60,519 nucleotides of DNA from Saccoglossus kowalevskii (taxonomy: Eukaryota; Hemichordata; Enteropneusta; Harrimaniidae), in NCBI RefSeq assembly GCF_000003605.2, contig NW_003124909.1:286914-347432 (forward strand), written 5' to 3'. Made by a program: the position numbers and the translations under genes. Numbering within the stretch: position 1 is the stretch's first letter; each line of letters opens with the position of its first letter. Shown in pieces: positions 13,191-23,164 of this stretch. The notes under the pieces were generated by a model. That model did no database searches, was not told where the DNA came from, and saw nothing but the letters and a program-made list of their open reading frames with translations.

Positions 13191-16100
13191 TTACTGTTTG
13201 TATGCTCTTCCTTTTTTGCTAGGTCCTGTTGGTCTTGGTGGTATATGCTCTCTTGATTGTGTTGGCTGGCTGTGATGTGTTCGCTCACTAGTATACCTCA
13301 GTGGGGAACGATCTCTCGAACTGCAAGAAAAAGTTTAAATAATAAACTACAAATCTTTTAGTTAACACACAGTGGCAGCAGCTTAACCTAGAAAGCCCAT
13401 CTGCAGTGCTTTTCTTTATGTACAGAGCTAAAATGGCATGGATACAGCTTGATTAGGATTTGCTCTACTATACCTATTTTCTCTTCCTTCGGTGATTGCC
13501 GCATATTGATTTCTTGGTCTATCATTACGATGATGTCCACCATATCCATTAGTGACAGACCGATTTGATCTACTTGCATATGCTTTATCTCTCCACTCAT
13601 TATTAAATTGTGGTGCTTCATCTAGAGAAAGAGATGATACCTCATTGAGTGTGATATGCTTAATAAGTAAACCCCCATCCAAAAGGTTATTTTCCCGTTC
13701 ACTGCAGGATCTTGCATATTTCATGAATCGCGCAGACTGAGAGTTTGCCACAAAAATCTAATGATTTGTTTTTTAAACTTGAATTTCTTTTTTCATAGCT
13801 CAATGTCAAGATGCTTATCTTTCAGGAGGGAATATAGACGCAAGATAACCTTAAAATTCACCATCATCAAATGTGTATAGTACATTGCTAAGCATGAAAG
13901 TACGTTTATATAATTTTGTATTTGAATCCCACTACAACGTTATACCCTTGTACTGTTTCGTTCAATTTTATCTATTAGTGGGATCTCTTGGTAAACGAAA
14001 ATAGCCTATTTGGACAGGATTTACAGTAAAACGCATCTTTTATAGGTAGCATGTTATTCTAAATGATTTTTTTTCATTTATTTTTCTTTTGCTATAACAA
14101 TTGTTTTGTTTTTAACATTTGAACTTAACCCCCTGGTGGAAATGAATTGCAATATGGACTGAAACAATACTCACTTGTATGCACTGTTACCCTAGTTTTA
14201 CCTAGTATTCCCAAAAGCTATAAAACCACCTCTCACCTAGAATTAAACTTGACTGATTGTATAGAACTCACCTTCATCTAGGTTAAGAAATTCCTGGTGT
14301 TCCTCTTCTTCTCTTGTGCGTCTATTTCTTGATTTTTCTACAATGTGACCTCTTTCACCTACATGTGAAAAAATCCATCAGTTTTATTTTAGTATCTTTT
14401 AAGCTACGTGATATAGCTTGATTACATACATAAGATTAACATATCTAAGAACTTCAACAAAACTTTTTGTGAAACCTGTCTATACCTAACACTGACACTC
14501 CTGTGTGCTGAGAGTATACAAAATTAATTCAAAATTTAAGATTTGCTTTTCAAACGAGAAGTTAACAACTAATAATTGTCTGTTATTTGAGATGCACAAC
14601 ATTATCAAAATTACTTACTTACTTACAGAGAATACATTCAAATTTTCATCAACAGTTTTTAGTCTAATTCCAGAGCACCTCTGTGATGAATTCAATTTAA
14701 ATCAGATTTTTTTTAAGATATCAGAAATGGGCTAATAATAGATACCGGTAATCAGTATGCATGTTTATCAACATTAAACTAATCATGTCTGTGTATTACC
14801 TCAATGAACCAAATGAATTATTATACAAATTAAGCAATTATTATGCATAGATTTAGGTCTGTATATTGTATCAGAGCGCACATGTACAAAGTTTCATTAT
14901 AATGTGATGATTAATCTTAACTTAAAATTAGTGGAAAGCTGAAAAGTAAATTATTATGCAAATTAGGTAATTATTAGTTGATTAATATGCATTTTTACCC
15001 AAAATTAATAAGGTCTTTGCATTGTTCTAGAGCATCTATGCACCAAGTTTCATTGAAAAGTAATAGTTCCGAAGTAAAAGCTGAAAATTGATTAATTATG
15101 CATATTAGGTACGGTAATTAACATTTCACATATCTGTCTGTGCATTGTCCTATGTATCTATGCAAGTTTCATTAAAATATGATGATTAGAGTACCTGAGA
15201 TATATGTGTAAACGCCAAAAATTGACTACCGTAAAATCTGTATTAGAAGCCATATCTCCAATAGAAGTCGCACCCATTTTTTTGGAATAATTGATAACCA
15301 AAAATTCATCATTTCTCATATGTGTAGATGCTTTGATAGAAACCGCATCCCCTCTGTTGCATTGTACCATTTTAATAGAAGCTGCGGTTTCTAATACAGA
15401 TTTTACAGTTATTATTATGCAAATTAGGTTAATTATATGCACTGAATCAAATCTGTTCATTAGTCCAGAGCATCTATGTACCAAGTTTCATCAAAATCCA
15501 ATGAAGGGCTCTTTATATATCTGGAACAGTCATGGAACAGCTAAAAATTAGCTAATTATCATGCAAATTAGGTAATTTATATGTATGGGTTTCAACAAAA
15601 ACCTAATCAAATCTGCGCATTAGCCCAGAACATATGCAACACACACACACACACACATACACAGATACAGACAGGCTAACTGCAAAGACTCCCATTGTGT
15701 GCTTTGCACACAGGAGTCAAAAATTAAAATAGGTGTTTGTATGGACGGTGGACACAATATACCGTATTACCCCAGGCACGCAGGGCGCGCCCACCCCCTG
15801 TTTTCACAAAAGTTACATGTTGGGGACATCCTCTGTTAAATGCCCAGGGTGATTTTTAGCCAAGAACGGGGTCAACAATAAAGTTTTATTTGTCAAAAAC
15901 GAACGCGTTCGATTCATTTAAATAGTGTGTTTGTTACGGTAGTTCTCTTTTTGGAGTGTGTGGTGGCCCTGAACAGGGTCGCTTTGTTTGTGTTTTTACA
16001 TAAAAACTCATTGGAACTTAACGACCTAAGATGAACCACGCAGCATGTGGCGCACACGTTCTGCTTTCTCTTCATTCACGATGAATCCAATATTGCAACG

Positions 16101-19100
16101 ATCCATACCTTGGTGAGTGGTTTGAAGCACTTAGCTTTGGTTTCAAAACGTAGCATTTCGCTGACTGTGAATCCATAACGGCAGCTAGCACTTTTGAGAC
16201 ATCACGTCGTAAACTTGCTACTTTCTTTCTATCCTTCATCACAGCATGTGAATTATTTTTCTGTCGTTGAAGAAAAAACATTTTGCCGACCTCAAGTCCA
16301 TTACGATAACCATAATGAGGCATGCCGACGATGAGAACTTGTTGCATCATCGTTATTTTTGTAATTTTGTCACGTCTGGGTGTGTGAATAAATCATGTTA
16401 ATGAGGTCGCCCAGAATTTATTTTCAGTCTGTTTTTTATGTATCGCCATTTGGATATGTTTATGTATTCACAATAGTTTGTAAACATTTCACATCAGTAA
16501 TAAAAGGTTTATTTGTTTCATAACCCTGTCTGCTATTCTTCAGTACTTACGATGCGATGTATCAATACGTGCGTGAACAAAATTATGCTAATGAGGTCAT
16601 CGCCATCTTGGATTACAAGCAGTAGTTTTTCCCGGTCGTTTCGACTTGCACTGATCACGGTTACCGGTACTAAAAAAGTAACCGTGCATTGATTACAATA
16701 CTAACCATACTTTGTAGCCAATTTCAGTGAGTAATACAACTTCATTCGCTGACATAAAACAAGTTTTATTCTTGAAATTCAACCCTGTGTCTTAGTGTTC
16801 CCACAGTTCTTGCCCGAGTGCTCACATTTATNNNNNNNNNNNNNNNNNNNNNNNNNNNNNNNNNNNNNNNNNNNNNNNNNNAAACAAGTTTTATTCTTGA
16901 AATTCAACCCTGTGTCTTAGTGTTCCCACAGTTCTTGCCCGAGTGCTCACATTTATTGAAACCTCGCATAAATCAAGAAATAAGTTTGTGTACAAAGTGT
17001 ACGAAAGCATTCCTTTATTTGACCTTATCATACGATCACAAAAACAACTTTTTAAAATCTTTTTTGGGGTGGTCCTCGGGTAAGCGCCCACCCCCAATTT
17101 TTCCCGATTTTGTATGTTCAGGCCCCTGGGTGCGTGGCCGGGGTAATACGGTACTAAAATCAGCCAGATTCCCTCAGCAACCATATGCAACAATAAACAG
17201 GGACAAAGGTGGCATCAGACTAGATTATATCAATGGCTTGCTAACATTACATGTATATATTATGCAAACACAAAACACGCATTCCTACTGTAGACTGTAC
17301 TAAAAAGATTTTATCAAGTGGCTATCTTAATATATAATACAACCATTCAAATACCTTACCTATATGTCGTCCAACTGCCATTCGTTCAGTCCCACTTTGG
17401 GAGTCACGTACAGAATTTCTGGTTTCTTTTATCTGTGATTGAAGAGATAATGATGGTTAAACCTAGAAACAGTTCCTAGCTATATATCATATTACACATT
17501 GTTATCTCGCCTGCATTTCTAATAGACCATAGACACAAATGGCTTCTGAAATCTTGTGGAGAGCAAGAGAGCCACGATATTAGTTGTTGCTTCTCATATA
17601 GTGTTTCATTCTATCCTGTCATCACATCCACTGTTCTCCTGATCTATGTAAGCAGTGGCAATCAAATGCCATTTCCCACAGTACTGCCTGGTTCTGATAA
17701 GCATGAAGCCAGCCTCAGATTCAAAACCAGTATTCTCCACAAGAGGTCTTAGGTAGGCAGCCTGCCCATCAGGTGTTTCAGCAGCCTAGTGACTGTCAAC
17801 ACCTGGCCAACTACTCCAGACAATAAAATATAATGAAATAGGACCACCAGAGATGTCAGCTGAATACATCAACCAATGTCATTGATTTTTAAAATATGCC
17901 GCTACTTAAAAACAAAGACATAGTGTGCTATATATACATATTTTTCTATTAAAAATGGACAGCTATGCAGACAGCAGCTACAAAATTCTGAGATCAGTGA
18001 CCACGCCACCCTGCATCTGTTGCCATATAATTTCAATCCCTTTTTTTTTTATTTGCATTACAAATACCAGTAAAATTAATAAATTTATCTGATGAGTATT
18101 TCCATTTATTTTTAGGATCATGTCTAGATATTAACAAATTCAGATATCTTTTAGTGGTATTACTACCAATGATAAACATGCATGCCTCGCATCAAAAACT
18201 TTCAGTAAAGTGAAGCCTTCAAGAGATATTTGTACTTTACAGAAGTGGATTATGCCAAATGAAAATAGATAGCCCAGATAGCATGTTTTATTTAAACAGA
18301 GTTTCTGACTCCAAAAGTAGAATTGTAGAATAAATGTGGAAATGGGAGATCTTAAGTGTTTATTCAAAATGACATCACAATGCAATTCACCATACAACTA
18401 TTCACAAGGACATTTGATTCTTACAAATAAGTAAAACCCAAACTAAAAAAGCGAAAAATGTTTTTATAATTTGTAGCATTGAAATTTCTCAAGGGCTTAG
18501 TACAGGTAATACACTTCCTTAGAATTCTCAACAAATCGCGCACACCCAAAAAAAAAATTACAGGAAAGTAACACAGTTGGGTTTGCACACATTGTTCTCA
18601 CGTTCATGCATGTTATATTTTTAGTAATATCTCAAATTCAGCTGTTCTACTTACCCCTCCAGGTGCAGTTCTTGTAGAGCTTGAAGCCTGATACACTTTA
18701 GGAGCACCATCTCCAACATTGGAATATGTCATCACTGATGACTGGCTATATGTATGTGCATTTGGATTTGTAGAAATTCCACGATCCTAGCAGTAAAAAT
18801 TAACGTTAGTCATGGAATTATTCATAATGGTGAAACTGAGAACTTGTACAAGTATAAAACAACTTTAACACAGAATTTATATTCATTAAATGTACACTCA
18901 AACCACAATTACCATATTTGTTCTATAAGTAATGCTTGTACTTAGAAAAATGAGAGTTGTGACATATGGTCAAAATAGGTCGTATTTAAATGATCCTGCA
19001 TGCAATAAACACAATTTGTGGATTGTGTGTGCCTCTATTGAAGACGCACTTCTCATAAAGCAAACATAGTAACTCAATTTCTTGAGTAGAACTAAATATG

Positions 19101-22100
19101 TTATGATAATCGATATTTCGGATAATTGAACACACGAAATTGCAAAATTATTAACAATCATTGTTTAGATAGTTGAGGTTCTACTGTATGTTATCGGCTT
19201 AGAATTAAAATTGTCAGAGACTGCAGTGTTATTTCAGGCCTTTTAAATATATGGCAGTCTGATATGCTTAGCCATAGAAGCCACACAATTATAATTCGGT
19301 CAATGTTGTTATCTACACATATCTAATATACAAATTAGACATAGATGTTTGTTTAGTGCTTACTTTGACAGACAACTGATAAAAATTAAATATGTTGTTC
19401 ACATCTGTTTTTCTCTTACGCTTGCGTAAAGGGACACAAAAAATGTTAACACCGTAACAATTTGCACTTAATATACACTGGATGATTCAAATTAATTTGA
19501 CCATGAACACACCTTTCATTTAAGACATGCACTTCTATTACAGCAAATTGGGTAATATAATATAGAAGCCTTTAGTCAGAATGTGATTTTCCGTTCAACT
19601 GCGCGATCTCGTGTAAAGACGCGACCCGAACGTCTGCCTCAAAAAACTGACAATTTTGAACTTTAATTTCTTTTTTCATAGCTCAAATTCGAAGGCTGAT
19701 CCTTAACAGGGAAATATTTCGTTTAGAAACCCTTACTTCATCGAAATTGACCACCCCCAAATGTGTACAGCACATTATTAAGCGTGGAAATATCCCCCAA
19801 AATACTTTGCATTTGTCAAATCCCATGCGATGTTTGACACCACTATGACTTTTGTTCTGTTTTACATTCAATTCCACACATAACCTGAGATCCCGCACTG
19901 AACGGAAAATGGTCTATTCAGGTGTATCAATGAGCCACACGCTCAGGTTTGAAATTCTTGAATGTACACTACACTGCACTGTGCATGTTGTGTGGGTCTC
20001 ATTTTAAAGCACGGCAGTCGTTGCGCTGCGCATGTGTGACATTTGTATTGATAAACATTGATTTTCCCACAATCCAGTGCGCTCTTCAAATGGAAATCAC
20101 AAGGATGAGGTTTGACCTGGGCGCGATTTGCACTGATTACTGCCGGTGACTCTTTCGATACCTTCCAATCACATGAAAATTACCTAATTAAAGCTTAGGA
20201 AAGTCTCAGTTCGTACTCATTGATTTGCGCAACAGTCAAAGTTGCCATCTTTGTTTATATGAGACCCATATATCGACTACCGCGCTTTAAACATGCTGTG
20301 GTAAGACAACTTCAAAGGCATGCACAGCTATCCTTATATTATGACTATCAATACTTACAAAATTTTGATGCATAGATGTCATCATGTTGTTCATATTTGC
20401 AAACATGTCATCAAACATACCAAACGGAGCCATAGCACTTCCTCCCTTGATAAGAAAGAAAAAACTGTTATCAATCATGTATGCACTTGGTATTAACCTT
20501 TAAAATCACTTACTCACTTGGTTCAAGTTGCAATTGAAAAATTAGGATGTTTTTTAAAATTAGTGAATGGTGAAAAAATTTGACTTTGGTGCACAAAGGG
20601 TTAAAGGTAGGTATCAACTCTTTATTTGACCTCAGGTCTAGCGAGACAGGTAACAGTTCTTTATCCCAATAGCAACACTCACGACAGTCTTGCTCTTCAT
20701 CCCACAACTTTCAAGGTAACACAGATGACACAAACTTAGAATAAATGCTTGATTATTGATAGTAAGGCTATTGAAAAACGGTCCTATACAGGAGAAGTAG
20801 ATAGAAGACAAATTATTTCTATTTTTTATATGCTATCCTCGGGGCGGAGCTACGTCACAGACGTTCCACGTTGCTAAGACGCGCACCACTGTACCATGCA
20901 TTTCTATGGGCTCTGTGCGCGCTGCTGTGGAACACTGGTCGAGCCGGTGAAAATTCGAGAAAACAACACAAACTCAACTTTGAAGTAATCCTGAACAACC
21001 AAATTTATATATGTTGCACACGTAGGGCTAATCTTGTTGCACTGTTCAGAGGAGTCTCAACAATCACCCCAAAGTACCGTTTTCTGCGAGTTTTGGGCCT
21101 TTGTTTTCACCGCCGCGGGTTGCCAGGCGGTGAAAATGCCTGGGTGTCCGCCCCGAGGATTATTACAAACACCCTGTGTTCATAACACTCTCATAACACT
21201 TTCCCAAGCAGTTGGGAATTATCCATATTAAATTCTCCCTGTAGAAATCTCCAACACCCCTACGGCCAAACCAGTTGGGGGGGGGGGGATATGATTGGAT
21301 GATATTAACAATACAAAAACCATTGAAATAGCCAAAAATACTTAAATACTATACTTAATTTCACTTGGAATTTATTTTCACTGAAGAGATAATCAGTGAA
21401 AATAATATCCAGTAAAAATAATTTTTTTCCCTTATATTTTACATTGGAAAAATCACCAAAATTCAGTGAAAAAAACAAGTCATACAAAACAGCCAAAATG
21501 TCTTTTCGGAGACAATTGATTCCAGTTAAAATAAAGTATTTTACAGTAGAACTTACAGGATGTCTGTTATGTCTTTGCTGCAGGCCTGTAGTGGTACGGC
21601 CATCAGTAAGCGCCATGAATGGATCTCTGTGAAGCATTGAACCAAAGCCAAAGTTGTCGAACATACTGTTTATTTGACGATGTTGTTCCCTGTAATATAA
21701 ACAATGTTTTAATAAACATGTATAATATGTGCATAGAAGGTTGTATGTTGATAAAAATCCGAAAGTCCGAAAATAATTAAAATACCACCAATTAAGACTA
21801 AAAACAGACACAAGAAGAGCTATGGACCCACAGTGGATTGTGGATTGCATATGAAAATATTACCAAAGGAAAAATTATTATTTCTAAATAAGAAACCATA
21901 CTCAAATTAATTTATTAATTTTTTTTATAAATAAACTTAAAAGCGATTGCGTAAAAGCAATAATTGAATTGCGTAGATGAATATTTGAATGCCTTGATGC
22001 CTCGTCAAATTAAACGAATTTATTTCACAAATTCCGTCATCAAAAGATACATTATTTTTAGTTTTGACTACAACAAATTATGTAAATTTTTGCCACTGAA

Positions 22101-22687
22101 TACATAAAGAATTTTAGATGCATATTTATATATATCACAGTCCCTTTTTGTTGAGGGACTGTGATAATATATTGAAAACTTAATATTACATTTTCAGCAT
22201 TCAATCGTAAACACGTACATTTGTAAACCAGCGTTGACTTTCACGTATGTTTGGTCATTTGAAATATGATAAACGTTCTGAAAACCTGCAAACCATTTTC
22301 ATCTACACAAATACATGATATTTTAACTGCATAATATGATTTCTTAAACATTGGGTGGTATATATTGTATTTGTTTTCCTTTGTACCTTTTAATACTGCC
22401 ACTGCTGCGCCATTTCAGGTCAATTAAAAAAATAGTGAATGTTTCAAAATTTCTTTTTTTCAAGAATTATTTTTATTTTAATGGAGAGAGGAAAGCATAC
22501 TTAAGATGCATTATGAATTTATATTCCTAAGTCACTATGCGTAGTACATACACTTATAATTTTACAAATAAAATTGCACTATTTAAATATCAAAATCGTA
22601 AAAATGAATACGTCGGTTGCGAACACAATATTACCTGAAATCAGCGAAGAAAGGGTCATCGTCGAATCCTCCAAATCCTCGCAACAT
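13191..22687 (-). CDS. MLF: Myeloid leukemia factor family protein (MLF-A)
   Basis: Exons in order: 22687-22635, 21689-21557, 20445-20359, 18786-18655, 17432-17360, 14358-14272, 13621-13474, 13320-13191. They total 843 nt, 280 residues plus TAA. The family pattern is complete: start [24 protein letters not shown]; a Met-rich PFGMFDDMF segment (63-91); [14 protein letters not shown] and TRTAPGG (92-135); the [14 protein letters not shown]...MAVGRHI block (136-159); [23 protein letters not shown]; then a basic Ser/Arg-rich tail. It is closer to MLF2 than MLF1. MLF proteins shuttle between nucleus and cytoplasm, bind DNAJB6-type co-chaperones and stabilise RUNX factors in flies. The usual GHH reads GRH here. 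The 14-3-3 motif near the N terminus of MLF1 is not evident. It is divergent to MLF-B, with 477 bp between starts. Confidence 0.95.
13687..14012. repeat. TIR element F, degenerate copy
   Basis: Matches the elements at 19585 and 38869: TTTTCCCGTTCACTGC at the left, the AATTTCTTTTTTCATAGCTC block, CATCAAATGTGTA, and a decayed right end. In MLF-A orientation it ends about 65 bp before the 3' splice site of exon 13621-13474, so it forms part of that acceptor's upstream region. Confidence 0.65.
14496..15718. repeat. Element D with family B MITE nested inside
   Basis: A roughly 1.2-kb element with inverted ends (CTCCTGTGTGC at left, GCACACAGGAG at right). Inside are diverged subrepeats of about 130 bp carrying CCAAGTTTCATTRAAA, TTAGTCCAGAGCATCTATG and GCAAATTAGGTAATTA. 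A family B MITE is inserted at 15227-15409. A (CA)n run sits at about 15639-15658. It lies in MLF-A intron 5. Confidence 0.7.
15227..15409. repeat. MITE family B, copy 2
   Basis: Starts TACCGTAAAATCTGTATTAG and ends CTAATACAGATTTTACAGT. It is inverted relative to the other two copies, as the GCAACAGAGGGG motif appears on the opposite strand. It is nested in element D. Confidence 0.85.
15760..17153. mobile_element. TIR DNA transposon with TACCGTATTACCCC ends
   Basis: A 1.4-kb element in MLF-A intron 5. The left end reads TACCGTATTACCCCAGGCAC; the complement of the right end reads TACCGTATTACCCCGGCCAC. The flanking TA fits a Tc1/mariner or pogo-like target site. The only sizeable internal ORF (16072-16350, - strand, 92 codons) shows no transposase motif that I recognise, so this is probably non-autonomous or decayed. 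It contains the first assembly gap. Confidence 0.7.
16832..16881. other. Assembly gap (50 N), probably spurious
   Basis: The 75 bp before the gap (16757-16831) are identical to the 75 bp after it (16882-16956). The two contigs appear to overlap and should have been merged, so no sequence need be missing here. Confidence 0.85.
17433..18654. other. MLF-A intron 4, nothing recognised
   Basis: AT-rich intron sequence between two MLF-A exons. Part of it (about 17520-17880) is less AT-rich and looks repeat-derived, but I cannot assign it to a family. Confidence 0.4.
19585..19911. repeat. TIR element F, complete copy
   Basis: A 327-bp element. The left end is GATTTTCCGTTCAACTGCG; the complement of the right end is ATTTTCCGTTCAGTGCGGG. 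The ends carry GATCTC boxes, and the centre carries CCCCCAAAATACTTTGC. It lies in MLF-A intron 3, with relatives at 13687 and 38869. Confidence 0.8.
20004..20290. repeat. TIR element E, copy 1 (TTAA-flanked)
   Basis: A 287-bp element. The left end is TTAAAGCACGGCAGTCGTTG; the complement of the right end is TTAAAGCGCGGTAGTCG. Shared internal phrases are TTGATAAACATTGATTTTCC, ACCTAATTAAAGCTT and TATATGAGACCCATATAT. It ends 68 bp downstream of MLF-A exon 3's donor in the gene's direction. Copies recur at 30933 and 53104. Confidence 0.8.
20835..21160. repeat. GC-rich TIR element H
   Basis: A roughly 326-bp island, much richer in GC than its surroundings, with matching 14-bp inverted ends (ATCCTCGGGGCGGA and TCCGCCCCGAGGAT). 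It contains TACGTCA and several CpG-rich boxes. It is a single copy in this window, in MLF-A intron 2. Confidence 0.65.
21339..21548. repeat. MITE family C, copy 3
   Basis: The right end GTATTTTACAGTA is intact; the left end is diverged. It ends only two bases from the donor hexamer (21551-21556) of MLF-A exon 2, so it occupies the start of intron 2 in the gene's direction. Confidence 0.8.
22133..22166. repeat. Perfect 13-bp hairpin
   Basis: TATCACAGTCCCT and AGGGACTGTGATA form a perfect 13-bp inverted repeat around an 8-base loop, in MLF-A intron 1. No surrounding longer foldback is obvious. Confidence 0.7.
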
Positions 22688-23164
22688 GTTGAATCAAGTC
22701 GGTTAATTCACAAGCGTTGCAATATTTTATCACAATCGCACAGGCACACTCAATCTCTGAAAGTGAACAACAATCTTCTCATCGATTTACAAATAAATAG
22801 AAAAGCTACGAAAATTCTAGAAACTTCTGAGCATGCGCAAATATCCTCGTTCAACAATAGTAATAGTTGTTTTAAGTTTTTGATTGGAAATGTTCATATA
22901 TTGGCAAAACCCTTCTAGAAATAATGTACCAATAATTATTATATCATATTGAATAAGTTGAAATAAAAATTTAAAAAATGAATAAATATCTTTCAATGTG
23001 TATATATTTATGCTTTTCGAGGACAATTTTGATAGAGGGCGATATGACTCAATCAAAACAAAAATTGAGTGGCACGAAGTTTCTGGTCTCGTGTAGAAAA
23101 ACGACGCGGGTGTCGAAAGTCCTGTTAATAATCGCTATTGCTAATACTGTTGACAGTCTTCAAA
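22688..23164. promoter_or_regulatory. Bidirectional promoter between MLF-A and MLF-B
   Basis: This 477-bp interval separates the start codons of two divergent MLF genes and must hold both 5' UTRs and core promoters. It contains an NRF1-like GCATGCGC palindrome (22831-22838) and an inverted CCAAT box in TTGATTGGAAA (about 22878). No clear TATA box stands out in the AT-rich background. Promoter function is inferred from gene arrangement. Confidence 0.6.

Noticed and set aside
16072-16350. 92-codon - strand ORF inside the 15760-17153 element
   Set aside because: I see no transposase catalytic pattern or recognisable domain, so I did not call it a gene.
20871-21185. ORF beginning with a signal-peptide-like hydrophobic stretch
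   Set aside because: It is contained almost entirely in TIR element H, has no downstream domain and sits in an MLF-A intron.
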